A stretch of 64,000 bases of DNA from Acinetobacter pittii ATCC 19004 = CIP 70.29 (GTDB lineage: Bacteria > Pseudomonadota > Gammaproteobacteria > Pseudomonadales > Moraxellaceae): positions 727,906-791,905 of the forward strand of contig NZ_KB849786.1 of the NCBI RefSeq assembly GCF_000369045.1, read 5' to 3'. The translations under genes were made by a program, and so were the position numbers. Under the pieces are notes generated by a model. That model was not told where the DNA came from. It saw only the letters and a program-made list of their open reading frames with translations, and did no database searches. Below, in pieces: positions 27,862 to 36,457 of this stretch (positions are counted from its first letter, which is position 1; each line of letters begins with the position of its first letter).

Positions 27862-28185
27862 CTATTTGGCTATCACGCCAATATGGATGGTCTTGAGTTT
27901 AGGTAATATTTTAGTCATGACTAAATATACAATAACTGAACTTGCGAGCATCCATATCACTTCTAAGCTTTGACTAATGACAAACATAGCCCAATAAAAA
28001 AAGCTAAATAGGGCGAGACAGAGTCCACTACCTTTAAAATACCAAGTAATAAATATTCCAAACAGTGCAGAAGAGAGAAGAAGATTAATCGTCTCGTTCA
28101 TTCCTATGTAATTAAAGAAAATAATCAGTAAGCATAAAGCTAACATTGATAGTAAATATACAAATATATTTTTTGCAATAAACAT
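27862..28185 (-). CDS. small four-helix membrane protein of unknown function
   Basis: A 107-residue, very hydrophobic protein with about four transmembrane segments (near residues 7-27, 33-50, 54-74 and 76-93) and a basic C-terminus (KILPKLKTIHIGVIAK). I recognise no family. AGGG lies about ten bases ahead of its ATG. A strong hairpin with a T-run lies in its leader, in the same direction (28208-28244). Its stop codon is immediately adjacent to the blsA stop codon, so the two transcripts probably overlap at their 3' ends. Confidence 0.7.
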   Translation of the reverse strand: MFIAKNIFVYLLSMLALCLLIIFFNYIGMNETINLLLSSALFGIFITWYFKGSGLCLALFSFFYWAMFVISQSLEVIWMLASSVIVYLVMTKILPKLKTIHIGVIAK

Positions 28186-28207
28186 TTTCTATACCCTATC
28201 TGACGAT

Positions 28208-28244
28208 TAAAAAAGTATCTTTCCTCTGTTTCCAGAGGAAAGAT
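28208..28244 (-). terminator. intrinsic terminator or attenuator upstream of the small membrane gene
   Basis: ATCTTTCCTCTG (28217-28228) pairs perfectly with CAGAGGAAAGAT (28233-28244) around a 4-base loop. On the minus strand a run of six T follows three bases later. It ends only about 23 bases before the ATG of the small membrane protein, in the same direction. Confidence 0.75.
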
Positions 28245-28892
28245 AGTACATATTAATTTTTGAGATTCTTTTTCTATTATTAAGAGTTTTTATATTAATA
28301 AAGATGACTTTATCATTTTCTCCCGATCTCTTTATTAATATTCAGCTTTCTATTTAATAGTAAAGAGTGCTTATATGTACTGAAATTAATTATAAGAAAA
28401 ACAATCATTTGAGTTGTAAGCTTTGGCTTACATAATTGTGAGAGATTGCCTACATTTGTATAAATAATGATCAAATTTTACAAAATTAAATTTATAAAAA
28501 AAATTGTTTAACAATAACTTAAGTAAATATATTGTTTAGATGAGCTTTACATAAATAACAAAAAGTAACATCAACTTTAAGAGGTACTTTTCTTAAAATT
28601 TATAAATATTAATAAGAGAAAATTAATCTATTTAAAAAATTTTAACATTTGATAAAATATTGTTTTATTAAATTGTATTTCTAATAAATAAAATTTATGT
28701 GTTGAAGGGTTTTTAATGTGATTAATAATGAGGAAATTATATTTATATTTTTGTGTCATCTAGTAATGAGCTGCTTTTGAATTAAGAGAAAAAACTACTG
28801 CAATATAAATGAAACTAGAATATCAGATTTATAAAATTTGAATTATGGCCAGCATAGAACTGACTACACTGGCTTTACTGCTTTTGAATTAA
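28245..28892. other. AT-rich intergenic region without a supported gene
   Basis: About 650 bases. It contains one clean inverted repeat, TGTAAGC-TTTG-GCTTACA (28415-28432), and otherwise AT-rich sequence with no open frame of note on either strand. The leftward terminator at its left edge raises the possibility of a leftward untranslated transcript, but I found no convincing promoter. Confidence 0.5.
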
Positions 28893-30044
28893 TTATTCTG
28901 AACGAGTAGCTAACCAAGTACTTACTTCTGGCCAGACCGTAGTGGGTGCTTGACTACCAGAAACTACCCCCATATGACCACCTGGTACCACCTTAAATGT
29001 TTTGTCTTGGCTACTAATTAAATCCATGAGTGGTTTAACAGCATCAGCCGTCACGATAATATCTGTGTTACCACCGACAGCTAATACTGAACATTTAATG
29101 TCTTTTAGATAGGCGGTAAGTTCACCAAATTTAACTACACCTTTAGACAGTTCATTATCAATCCAGAAACGGAGAATAATATCGCGCATGACACCGCCCG
29201 GATAGGCCAACATATTATCGATAAATGAGCTTGAGGTTGCATGGTCGACAATAAACTCTCGGTTATCTAGATTTTTAAAAAGTTCCCAATATGTTTTCAA
29301 ATTTCCAATCGGATCCGTTAATTTAAAGCCAAGCGTGTTTTGCCACCCATGAATATGAAATGCTTCACTTGGTACATGATGGCGAATACGAAATGGCGTA
29401 TGTTTGCGAACCCATTCGGCAGGTTTGGTAAGACTACTGTATAGTTTCCCCATATAACCTGCTTTGTGTGTGTCGATAGGGGAAGCGAGAATAATTAGAT
29501 TTTTAATATCTTTATCTTTAAACAATGCGGTATAGCAGAGCGAAAGCGCGCCGCCTAAACTCCAACCATGTAAAGAAAGCTGTTGCTGACCGCTGTGTAG
29601 GCGAACTTGCTTTAACATCTCTGGCATGAAAACTTTAATATAAGTACCGAAGTTGTATTTTGCTTGGTGTCGGGTTGGTACGCCCCAGTCAATTAAGTAA
29701 ACATCAAACCCTTGGGCTAAAAAGAAACGTACAAAACTACGAGTAGGGAACAAATCGTAAATGAGCATGTTCACTGCTAATGGTGGAACAATAACTAAAG
29801 GTACGCGGTGTTTATGTGTAGATAAGCTAGTCTCATTTTTATAATGGCGTAAGGTAATAATTTCATGCTTATGAATCACATCAAATGGGGTTTTTCCTGA
29901 TAAGGCAATTTGAGGGCCTCGGAAAAAGAGATCTGATGCATTGATCAGCATGTGAGGTATTTTTTGACCAGCACGTGTCTGAAGAGATTTTTTAATAGAT
30001 TGTAGCTGTGGAACGTTCTGACGAACTTTAAGCAATAAACTCAT
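28893..30044 (-). CDS. PhaC-related alpha/beta hydrolase
   Basis: A 383-residue protein similar in layout to class III poly-3-hydroxyalkanoate synthases: VPLVIVPPLAVNMLIYDL, then FLAQGFDVYLIDWG, the nucleophile elbow, VLAVGGNTDIIV (Asp) and a final GGHMGVVSG (His). The nucleophile elbow reads GWSLGG, with Ser where true PHA synthases have Cys. That points to a hydrolase, lipase or a diverged synthase. There is no signal peptide. It is monocistronic, with 434 bp upstream before the divergent gltS. Confidence 0.82.
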   Translation of the reverse strand: MSLLLKVRQNVPQLQSIKKSLQTRAGQKIPHMLINASDLFFRGPQIALSGKTPFDVIHKHEIITLRHYKNETSLSTHKHRVPLVIVPPLAVNMLIYDLFPTRSFVRFFLAQGFDVYLIDWGVPTRHQAKYNFGTYIKVFMPEMLKQVRLHSGQQQLSLHGWSLGGALSLCYTALFKDKDIKNLIILASPIDTHKAGYMGKLYSSLTKPAEWVRKHTPFRIRHHVPSEAFHIHGWQNTLGFKLTDPIGNLKTYWELFKNLDNREFIVDHATSSSFIDNMLAYPGGVMRDIILRFWIDNELSKGVVKFGELTAYLKDIKCSVLAVGGNTDIIVTADAVKPLMDLISSQDKTFKVVPGGHMGVVSGSQAPTTVWPEVSTWLATRSE

Positions 30045-30478
30045 TGAATATAAAACCTATAAAGATGTTGCCCAGAACAGTAAAGAGCTGGTCTTTGAAG
30101 GATATTAAAGTGAATGATGCAGAAGTTCAGTGACCCAAAAGACAGGATTTTTCTTTAAATGTATCAAGTTAGAGCTTAGCTTAGCGCAATATACTGTTGC
30201 TTAAAAAATGAGTAATAAGATTGAGGTAACCAGATGTCTTGATTTCATCACTCGAGCATTAAAACTTTTAAAAAAATTAATTCTCAAAGCAAGATAGAAA
30301 TTTAGGAGAGGGTACATCATGATTTTTTGCTAAATACTTAAAACAATATTTTGATTTATATAGTTATTTTTAAATAAAGATGGTTTTTGTAAAGTTTGTT
30401 TGTGTTTTTTTTAAATAATAAAAAATAAAATATAATTATTTTACAATCCATTAGGAATGTAATCAGAAAGTAGCATAT
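30045..30478. other. divergent promoter region between the PhaC-like gene and gltS
   Basis: 434 bases, AT-rich from about 30340 on. No supported gene. It must hold both promoters; I cannot single out boxes with confidence. Confidence 0.45.
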
Positions 30479-31714
30479 ATGGAATTTGTTTTTAATGGTT
30501 TTTATACACTAATTTCGGCAGTTATCGTCTTATTGTTGGGCCGCTTTCTTGTTAATCGAATTGATTTTTTAAAACGTTATAATATCCCTGAACCTGTAGC
30601 TGGTGGTTTGGTTGCTGCTGTAGTTTCTTTACTTGTCCACACTTTGTGGGGGTATAGCATTGTTTTTAGTAGCGAATTACAAACCAGCTTTATGCTCGTG
30701 TTCTTTGCTTCAATTGGTTTAAGTGCCAATTTTATGAAGCTTAAAGAAGGTGGTACTGCTTTAGTCATCTTCTTAATTTGTGTTGCATCATTCATTGTTG
30801 TGCAAAATGCTGTTGGTATGAGCCTTGCGACATTATTGGGTCTTGACCCACTTATTGGTTTGATTGCAGGTTCAATTACCTTAACAGGTGGTCATGGTAC
30901 AGCTGGCGCATGGGGTGAAATTTTAGAAACCCAGCATGGTATTCAGGGTGCTTTAGCATTAGGTATGGCGAGTGCGACCTTTGGCTTGATTATTGGTGGT
31001 GTGATTGGTGGGCCGTTAGCGAAATTACTCATTAATCGTTACAGTCTTGCTCAACCAAAAACCAATGCTGAAATCCAAAATCGCGACACACATCTTGAAC
31101 AAAATTCAGATGACCTTGCTCCGTTTGAAAACCCGCATCAAGTCCGTTTAATTACTGCCGATAATGCAATTACTACACTGGGTATGTTTGCAGCATGTTT
31201 AGCGTTTGCTGAATTTATGACTGGCTTTAGTAAGGGAACGTGGTTTGAGTTACCAACTTTCGTTTGGGCACTCGGTGGCGGTGTAATCTTAAGAAATATT
31301 TTAGAAAGCGTGTTGAAAATTGATATTTTCGACCGCGCGATTGATGTATTTGGTAACGCGTCTTTGTCGCTTTATTTAGCAATGGCATTGCTTTCATTAA
31401 AGCTTTGGCAACTTGCCGACTTAGCTGGTCCGCTTGTAGTTATTTTAGGTGCGCAAACCATTACGATGGCTTTATATGCGGCATTTGTGACGTTCCGCGT
31501 CATGGGCAAAAACTACGATGCAGCAGTATTAGCAGCAGGTCATTGTGGTTTCGGTATGGGTGCAACACCAACAGCCGTGGCAAATATGCAAGCCATTACT
31601 AATATGTATGGTCCATCGCATAAGGCTTTCTTGATTGTTCCGCTTTGTGGCGCATTCTTTGTCGACTTAATTAATGCGACAGTCATTCAGCTCATGCTGA
31701 AATTTATTGCCTAA
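30479..31714 (+). CDS. gltS: sodium/glutamate symporter
   Basis: A 411-residue inner-membrane protein with about ten to twelve hydrophobic segments. GltS signatures are present: NIPEPVAGGL near the N-terminus, GSITLTGGHGTAGAWG in the first re-entrant region, and GHCGFGMGATPTAVANM in the second. A polar loop (about 200-225) links the two halves. It imports L-glutamate with Na+. A strong terminator follows immediately. Confidence 0.95.
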   Translation: MEFVFNGFYTLISAVIVLLLGRFLVNRIDFLKRYNIPEPVAGGLVAAVVSLLVHTLWGYSIVFSSELQTSFMLVFFASIGLSANFMKLKEGGTALVIFLICVASFIVVQNAVGMSLATLLGLDPLIGLIAGSITLTGGHGTAGAWGEILETQHGIQGALALGMASATFGLIIGGVIGGPLAKLLINRYSLAQPKTNAEIQNRDTHLEQNSDDLAPFENPHQVRLITADNAITTLGMFAACLAFAEFMTGFSKGTWFELPTFVWALGGGVILRNILESVLKIDIFDRAIDVFGNASLSLYLAMALLSLKLWQLADLAGPLVVILGAQTITMALYAAFVTFRVMGKNYDAAVLAAGHCGFGMGATPTAVANMQAITNMYGPSHKAFLIVPLCGAFFVDLINATVIQLMLKFIA

Positions 31715-31717
31715 TAT

Positions 31718-31744
31718 AAAAAAAGCCCGTTAGGGCTTTTTTTA
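31718..31744 (+). terminator. terminator of gltS
   Basis: AAAAAAAGCCC-GTTA-GGGCTTTTTTT, a perfect stem four bases after the gltS stop. Confidence 0.92.
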
Positions 31745-31908
31745 TGGGTGTTTGTCCATGAGTATTTGATTCCTATTTATAGGCTCAATTTTTATTTTCG
31801 GATGACTTAAATCATTTAATTTTTAGGATGCTTTTTCTCAAAACTAATAATCGCCCTTAAACCTCGTTTCACATAGAATAAATTGCAGATAAATAAAATG
31901 AGAAATGT

Positions 31909-33744
31909 ATGAGCTCAGAAGCACATTCAATTAGCTTGGTTGCCCCTGTGGTTTTATTGGCAGCTGCTGTCATTGCAGTTCCTATTTTTAAACGTATTGG
32001 TTTAGGTTCAGTACTTGGTTATTTAATTGCGGGTCTAATTATTGGCCCATTCGGTTTTGCTTTTTTTCAAGATTCCACCGCAATTTTGCATATTGCCGAG
32101 TTGGGAATTGTGATGTACCTCTTTGTGATTGGTTTGGAAATGCAACCCTCACATTTGTGGAGTCTTAGGCGCGAAATTTTTGGCCTTGGTACGCTACAGA
32201 TTATTATTTGCGCGCTGGCTTTGACTGGCGTTGGGCTGTTATTTGGCTTTACATGGCAAGTTGCTTTTATTGGTGCGGCAGGGTTCGTCTTAACTTCGAC
32301 TGCGATTGTGATGCAGTTATTGGGTGATCGGGGGGATTTGACTCAACCCCGAGGACAAAAGATTGTAGCCATCTTACTATTTGAAGATTTACTCATTGTG
32401 CCATTGCTGGCTATTGTTGCTTTTATGGCACCGAATCATGTGGTCGAAAGCACATCGGTACGATTAGAAAATATAGGAATTGGTTTACTCGCAATTGCAG
32501 GGCTTATTGCGGCAGGGTATTGGTTACTTAACCCATTGTTTAGACTATTGGCCGCTGCTAAAGCCCGAGAAGTCATGACTGCGGCGGCTTTATTGGTGGT
32601 GTTGGGTGCAGCGTTACTGATGCAAGTCAGCGGTTTGACTATGGCGATGGGTGCTTTTTTGGCGGGTGTACTTTTATCTGAATCGACCTTTAGACATCAA
32701 ATTGAAGCGGATATTGAACCATTCCGAGGAATATTACTGGGCCTGTTTTTCCTTGGGGTCGGTATGTCATTGGACTTATCGGTAGTTGCTCAAAACTGGC
32801 AACTTATTGTGTGTGGTGTAATTGCCCTAATGCTTGTCAAAGCGCTCATGATTTATATGGTCGCCCGAGTAACGAAAAGCTCTCATACTGAAGCGTTAGA
32901 CCGCGCTTTACTTATGGCTCAAGGTGGAGAGTTTGCCTTTGTACTTTTCTCGGCTGCGCTAAGTGCACAAGTTATTGATAGTATCGTTAAATCTAACTTA
33001 ACCGCCATTGTTGTGCTTTCAATGGTGTTGACCCCAATAGTCGGTATTATTTTCAAACGTTTTACTCAAGCAAAAACGAAGGTTTCATTAGAAAATATCA
33101 ATATTGCCGACGGGCTAAGTGGTAGCGTTTTAATGATCGGTTTTGGGCGCTTTGGACAGGTCACCAGTCAATTATTATTAGCAAGAGGTGTCGATGTCAC
33201 CATTATTGATAATAATACCGACATGATTCGAAACGCCGAAAAATTTGGTTTTAAAATTTATTATGGCGATGGTTGCCGTCTAGATATTCTGCATGCGTCT
33301 GGCGCCGCAACAGCACAAGCGATTGTGGTGTGTGTAGATAGCAAGGAAACGACCAATAGAATTGTAGAACTCGTGACCCATGAATTTCCTTTGGCAAAAT
33401 TATTAGTCCGTTCATATGACCGTGAGCATTCACTGCATTTAGTTAAACAAAAAGTGGACTTTATGATTCGTGAAACGTTTGAATCTGCAATTAAGTTTGG
33501 CGGCGTGATTTTGCAAGAACTTGGTGTGGATGAAGATGAGGTAGAAAGAATTACCGAGGAAATTCGTGATTTGGATAATGAGCGTTTTGAAACTGAAATC
33601 GCGGCAGATGACGTAAATGCAGGGGTAGGTATGCAATATACACACACTCATCATCCAAGACCGACTGCACCATTGATTCGACCAAAACAAGAAGGGCGGA
33701 TTTTAAATAAAGAAGATACTTCAGAGAATGAAAGCCTCAATTAG
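31909..33744 (+). CDS. monovalent cation:proton antiporter-2 family (Kef-type)
   Basis: A 611-residue protein. An N-terminal CPA2 exchanger domain with about twelve membrane segments (1-380) includes TSTAIVMQLL and the LFEDLLIVPLLA ion-site region. It is followed by an RCK/KTN domain with the nucleotide loop GFGRFGQVTSQLL and the acidic IIDNNTDM (about 400-520). The C-terminus is charged. KefB/KefC proteins export K+ in exchange for protons and are gated by glutathione adducts. No KefF/KefG ancillary gene is adjacent, so the gating ligand is uncertain. Confidence 0.9.
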   Translation: MSSEAHSISLVAPVVLLAAAVIAVPIFKRIGLGSVLGYLIAGLIIGPFGFAFFQDSTAILHIAELGIVMYLFVIGLEMQPSHLWSLRREIFGLGTLQIIICALALTGVGLLFGFTWQVAFIGAAGFVLTSTAIVMQLLGDRGDLTQPRGQKIVAILLFEDLLIVPLLAIVAFMAPNHVVESTSVRLENIGIGLLAIAGLIAAGYWLLNPLFRLLAAAKAREVMTAAALLVVLGAALLMQVSGLTMAMGAFLAGVLLSESTFRHQIEADIEPFRGILLGLFFLGVGMSLDLSVVAQNWQLIVCGVIALMLVKALMIYMVARVTKSSHTEALDRALLMAQGGEFAFVLFSAALSAQVIDSIVKSNLTAIVVLSMVLTPIVGIIFKRFTQAKTKVSLENINIADGLSGSVLMIGFGRFGQVTSQLLLARGVDVTIIDNNTDMIRNAEKFGFKIYYGDGCRLDILHASGAATAQAIVVCVDSKETTNRIVELVTHEFPLAKLLVRSYDREHSLHLVKQKVDFMIRETFESAIKFGGVILQELGVDEDEVERITEEIRDLDNERFETEIAADDVNAGVGMQYTHTHHPRPTAPLIRPKQEGRILNKEDTSENESLN

Positions 33745-33892
33745 TATAAAAATATCTGTAAAAGCTTTGTTTAGCAGAGCTTTTACGGAATGACTATAAA
33801 TGCTCTAAGGCTGTGCCTTTAACTGGGGAGTTATATAAATAAAATCGCAAATAGGAGAGTTGAAGAACTTTTTATTTTGAACTCTTAAAAAT

Positions 33893-34129
33893 TTACTCAA
33901 GTTCCAACTGATTATCATCTTTGGTAATTTTAATTTTTAACTTTTTATATTTTCGCTTATTTGGATCTAGGGCTGAGTTCATCACTTCATCCGCGAAAGG
34001 CGGACACTGCATCAATTTTGCATAAGCCCTATAGCCGATGCGTATTCGAGTAGGCGGGCAATCGGTTCTTTTTGAGTAGTATTCAATGAGTGAGTTCAGT
34101 TCTTGTAATAAAGTTTGCTGTTCCATCAT
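33893..34129 (-). CDS. small hypothetical protein
   Basis: A 78-residue charged, soluble protein with an N-terminal helix (LLQELNSLIEYYSKR), a middle RIRIGYRAYAKLMQCPPF segment and a Lys-rich end KYKKLKIKITKD. I recognise no family. The CPP repeats and basic end hint at a small nucleic-acid-associated or capsid-like fold, but this is only an impression. Two ATG codons in a row open the frame; no strong Shine-Dalgarno is seen. It sits alone in an accessory-looking patch. Confidence 0.55.
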   Translation of the reverse strand: MMEQQTLLQELNSLIEYYSKRTDCPPTRIRIGYRAYAKLMQCPPFADEVMNSALDPNKRKYKKLKIKITKDDNQLELE

Positions 34130-34575
34130 ACATACTTAACAATTTGATAACTTAAGCATAATAGACTTAAACCTTTAAAGAAATATTATCTAAAATATTC
34201 ATTTGCTGAAAATGTGATGAATTTCTCGTTTTTTTACGTTTTTTATACATGGACTTATTTTTACCCCTAAAACATTTATAAATTAAATTAGATTAATATT
34301 GAAAAACTATAAAAAAATATATTTTCTTTTAAACCATATTCATTACGATGCTTAAGAAAGGATAATAAATTATATACTTATGCTATTGTTTTTTATAAAA
34401 ATAATTAGTGAATAATAACTATTTAGAAAAAAAGAAAATTAATTAGAAATATCTATTAATAATAACTGTACAATAGTTACCTGATGTTTCTTAAACTTAC
34501 AAGATATTACATAAGTTGAAGCATACTTACTTTGAGAGCCCTCCAAATACCACTTGATAAATAAGGATACTTTAA
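34130..34575. other. AT-rich intergenic region, nothing identified
   Basis: 446 bases of very AT-rich sequence between two orphan genes transcribed away from each other. No open frame or clear promoter is seen apart from AAGGA just ahead of the gene at 34576. Confidence 0.5.
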
Positions 34576-35031
34576 ATGCCTCAATATCTGTTGATTGCAG
34601 AAAGTGTGTATAGGAAAGTTGAAGAAAATGAGCTCTTTTCAGATGACACCATTGAAAACCTTAATAATCTGATGACTTTTATTCGTAAAGAAATAGCAGG
34701 AACCGTATTTAAACTTAAGTACAACTACATTGATTTCAATGAAGCTTTTAGTAAACCTCTCCATGAATGTAAGGTGAAAATTGATGTAAGTTTAATTCCG
34801 CATTACAGTCATGAAGATGAATATATTTTATGGCTAGCAGGATTTGTCGAAAAAATTACTGAAGGCGGCCCTAAAACCCCACCTCCCATTAAGAATTTTA
34901 TTCCTGAGTTTATTAGCTTAAGACTAGAGTTTGAGTCAGTTGCTTTACCCGACGACAAACCTAAAAATCAGGGTGAGGAAATTACTGAGTACTTCAATTC
35001 TCAAGCTTTCACAAAAACTTTGAAAAAGTGA
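34576..35031 (+). CDS. hypothetical protein (orphan)
   Basis: A 151-residue acidic soluble protein with predicted alpha-beta content and no signal peptide. It has a Pro-rich turn (KTPPPIKNF) near residue 100. I do not recognise a family. AAGGA lies ahead of the ATG at good spacing, and a strong terminator lies 28 bases after the stop, so it looks like a real single-gene unit. Its neighbours are an unrelated orphan gene and the C4-like RNA module. Confidence 0.7.
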   Translation: MPQYLLIAESVYRKVEENELFSDDTIENLNNLMTFIRKEIAGTVFKLKYNYIDFNEAFSKPLHECKVKIDVSLIPHYSHEDEYILWLAGFVEKITEGGPKTPPPIKNFIPEFISLRLEFESVALPDDKPKNQGEEITEYFNSQAFTKTLKK

Positions 35032-35058
35032 AAATGATGGGGTAAATACAAATTTCAG

Positions 35059-35083
35059 AAAACCGCCATCGGGCGGTTTTTTT
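35059..35083 (+). terminator. terminator of the orphan gene
   Basis: AAAACCGCC / GGCGGTTTT around ATCG, followed by TTT. Confidence 0.88.
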
Positions 35084-35366
35084 AATTCAATTGTCATAAA
35101 GAAAGGTTAATTTAAACTCATAACAAAAATGATGAAGATTGTTGCGAACAATAAAATCAAAAGCAATTTTCACAGACGTGGTCGTGAGGTAATTAGGGCT
35201 AATTCGAAAGAGTTGGCTTTTTTGTTTTGATCAATTTTTTGTTTGCAAATATGGTATTAGTTGTAATGTTTAGCTTCTTTAAAGTTGAACTTGGTTATTA
35301 TTAAGATTCAATATCTAATTGAATGAAAAACAATAATTATTTAACTATTTTCTATTCAACCTTACA

Positions 35367-35395
35367 TTGACACTCTAAACCTTGCCGATTATCCT
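35367..35395 (+). promoter_or_regulatory. sigma-70 promoter of the C4-like module
   Basis: TTGACA (35367-35372, perfect) and TATCCT (35390-35395) are spaced by 17 bases. The predicted start, near 35402, coincides with the first arm of a leader hairpin. Confidence 0.75.
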
Positions 35396-35401
35396 TTGCC
35401 T

Positions 35402-35435
35402 GCTGACCTACATTGTCAGCGGGTTTTAGCAGACC
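35402..35435 (+). promoter_or_regulatory. leader hairpin and antisense target of the C4-like RNA
   Basis: GCTGAC-CTACATT-GTCAGC (35402-35420) is a perfect hairpin. It is followed at once by GGGTTTTAGCAGACC, which is the reverse complement of GTCTGCTAACCC in the downstream RNA (35557-35568) apart from two extra T. The position matches the upstream complementary target seen in phage P4 and P1 antisense immunity systems. Confidence 0.65.
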
Positions 35436-35504
35436 CTATTTAACAAAGACGATATACGAAACCTAGTTTTGTGTATCGTGAACTCGTTCGCCCCCTTTTT
35501 CTCT

Positions 35505-35587
35505 ATGGTAGGGCGGAAGGGGGACACCTTCGGGTGTGCTGGTTTCTTTGTTGCCAGTCTGCTAACCCTCTTTCGTCCTGCCACCAT
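35505..35587 (+). ncRNA. C4-like antisense RNA (phage P1 C4 / P4 CI type)
   Basis: This about 83-base segment folds as expected for C4 antisense RNAs. A closing stem ATGGT/ACCAT (35505-35509 with 35583-35587) continues as GGGCGGAAG with CTTTCGTCC (35511-35519 with 35570-35578, two G-U pairs). Inside are a hairpin ACACC-TTCG-GGTGT with a UUCG tetraloop (35524-35537) and a second hairpin CTGG...CCAG (35539-35542 with 35554-35557). The stretch GTCTGCTAACCC is left available for pairing. Such RNAs repress downstream phage genes by pairing with leader targets. The open frame across it (from GTG 35471) has a GRAEGG-like phage Ash pattern but is not claimed as a gene. Confidence 0.72.
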
Positions 35588-35637
35588 CATTTAGCAGTGA
35601 TCGGTAGGATTTCTTTTATTAACAAAGGAGTCCGCTC

Positions 35638-35730
35638 ATGCGTACTAATTCTTTTTCTTTATTGGCTTTTGCCAAATTCTCTCTACCCATACCGCTTAAA
35701 AAGTCTTTAAAACGATGTAATCGACTTTAG
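35638..35730 (+). CDS. short ORF downstream of the C4-like RNA (icd-like position)
   Basis: A 30-residue peptide, MRTNSFSLLAFAKFSL at the start and LKKSLKRCNRL at the end, with a strong AAAGGAG eight bases ahead of the ATG. It occupies the place of P1 icd, the gene whose translation C4 controls. After the stop, a +2 frame continues as GFYILRIFTTKT, so a one-base change could have shortened a longer product. Function unknown. It could also be a leader peptide for the TetR gene 172 bp downstream. Confidence 0.5.
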   Translation: MRTNSFSLLAFAKFSLPIPLKKSLKRCNRL

Positions 35731-35902
35731 GTTTCTACATCTTAAGAATCTTTACGACTAAAACATAGCAACAATAAACCAGAGATAGGTGAGCACACCA
35801 TTATTGTGCAGCTTTCGCATGCCTGTATTTAGCACTCATTTTAAGAGTGACGGCATTTCTATCTCTTCTATTTACAACAAAAAATTATTTTAAGTAGTAA
35901 GC

Positions 35903-36457
35903 ATGAAAAATTTAGAAGTTTCATTTAGAGCGACGCGAGCGCTTAACACAGCAGCAGACTTATTTAAACAATACGGCTTTAACAAGGTCGGGGTGGACCG
36001 CATTGTTAGTGAAACTAAAATTTCTAAAGCCACTTTTTACAACTACTTTCACTCCAAAGAAAGACTGGTTGAAATGTGTTTGTTGGTTCAAAAAGAACAC
36101 TTAAAAGAAAAAGTGAGAGCGATAAGTGAATCTCGTCAATATCCAGATTTGTCTCTTACGCTTAGACAAATTTACCTTTTACATGCGGACTTAAAAGGGG
36201 CGTATTACCTGTTGTTTAAAGCGATTTTTGAAATTAAACAGCTTTATCCAAATGCATATCAAACCGCAATTCGCTATAGGCGATGGCTTAAAAATGAAAT
36301 TTTCTGGGTTCTGCGAGAATCTAAAAAAAGAGCCACATATGAAGAGTCTGATATTTTTGTATTTATGATTGATGGTGCGATTTTTGGGCTTTTAGGTTCA
36401 AGCCAAAATGAAGAGCCTGATCAGTTGCTGACTTACTTTTTACAGATAAATGCTTAA
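35903..36457 (+). CDS. TetR family transcriptional regulator
   Basis: A 184-residue protein. The N-terminal helix-turn-helix is clear: TAADLFKQYGFNKVGVDRIVSETKISKATFYNYFHSKERLVEMCL. The C-terminal ligand domain is not similar to one I can name. It is convergent with the aspT-aspD operon, so direct control of that operon would need an operator near 39900, which I could not identify. It follows the C4-like RNA module. Confidence 0.87.
   Translation: MKNLEVSFRATRALNTAADLFKQYGFNKVGVDRIVSETKISKATFYNYFHSKERLVEMCLLVQKEHLKEKVRAISESRQYPDLSLTLRQIYLLHADLKGAYYLLFKAIFEIKQLYPNAYQTAIRYRRWLKNEIFWVLRESKKRATYEESDIFVFMIDGAIFGLLGSSQNEEPDQLLTYFLQINA

Noticed and set aside
30310..30335. GGAGAGGG followed by an ATG in the gltS upstream region
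   Set aside because: The frame stops after four codons (ATG ATT TTT TGC TAA), so it does not support a gene or a credible leader peptide.
33251..33690. Three overlapping minus-strand open frames of 60-128 codons
   Set aside because: They lie inside the well-supported RCK domain and tail of the Kef-type antiporter and have no matching features of their own.
35129..35230. 33-codon open frame starting with two ATG codons after the orphan-gene terminator
   Set aside because: No Shine-Dalgarno sequence, no recognisable product and too short to support on its own.
35471..35710. 79-codon open frame (GTG start) across the C4-like RNA
   Set aside because: It lacks a ribosome binding site and covers a structured RNA. 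Phage Ash-type frames are known to overlap such RNAs, so the GRAEGG-like pattern is better explained by the RNA.
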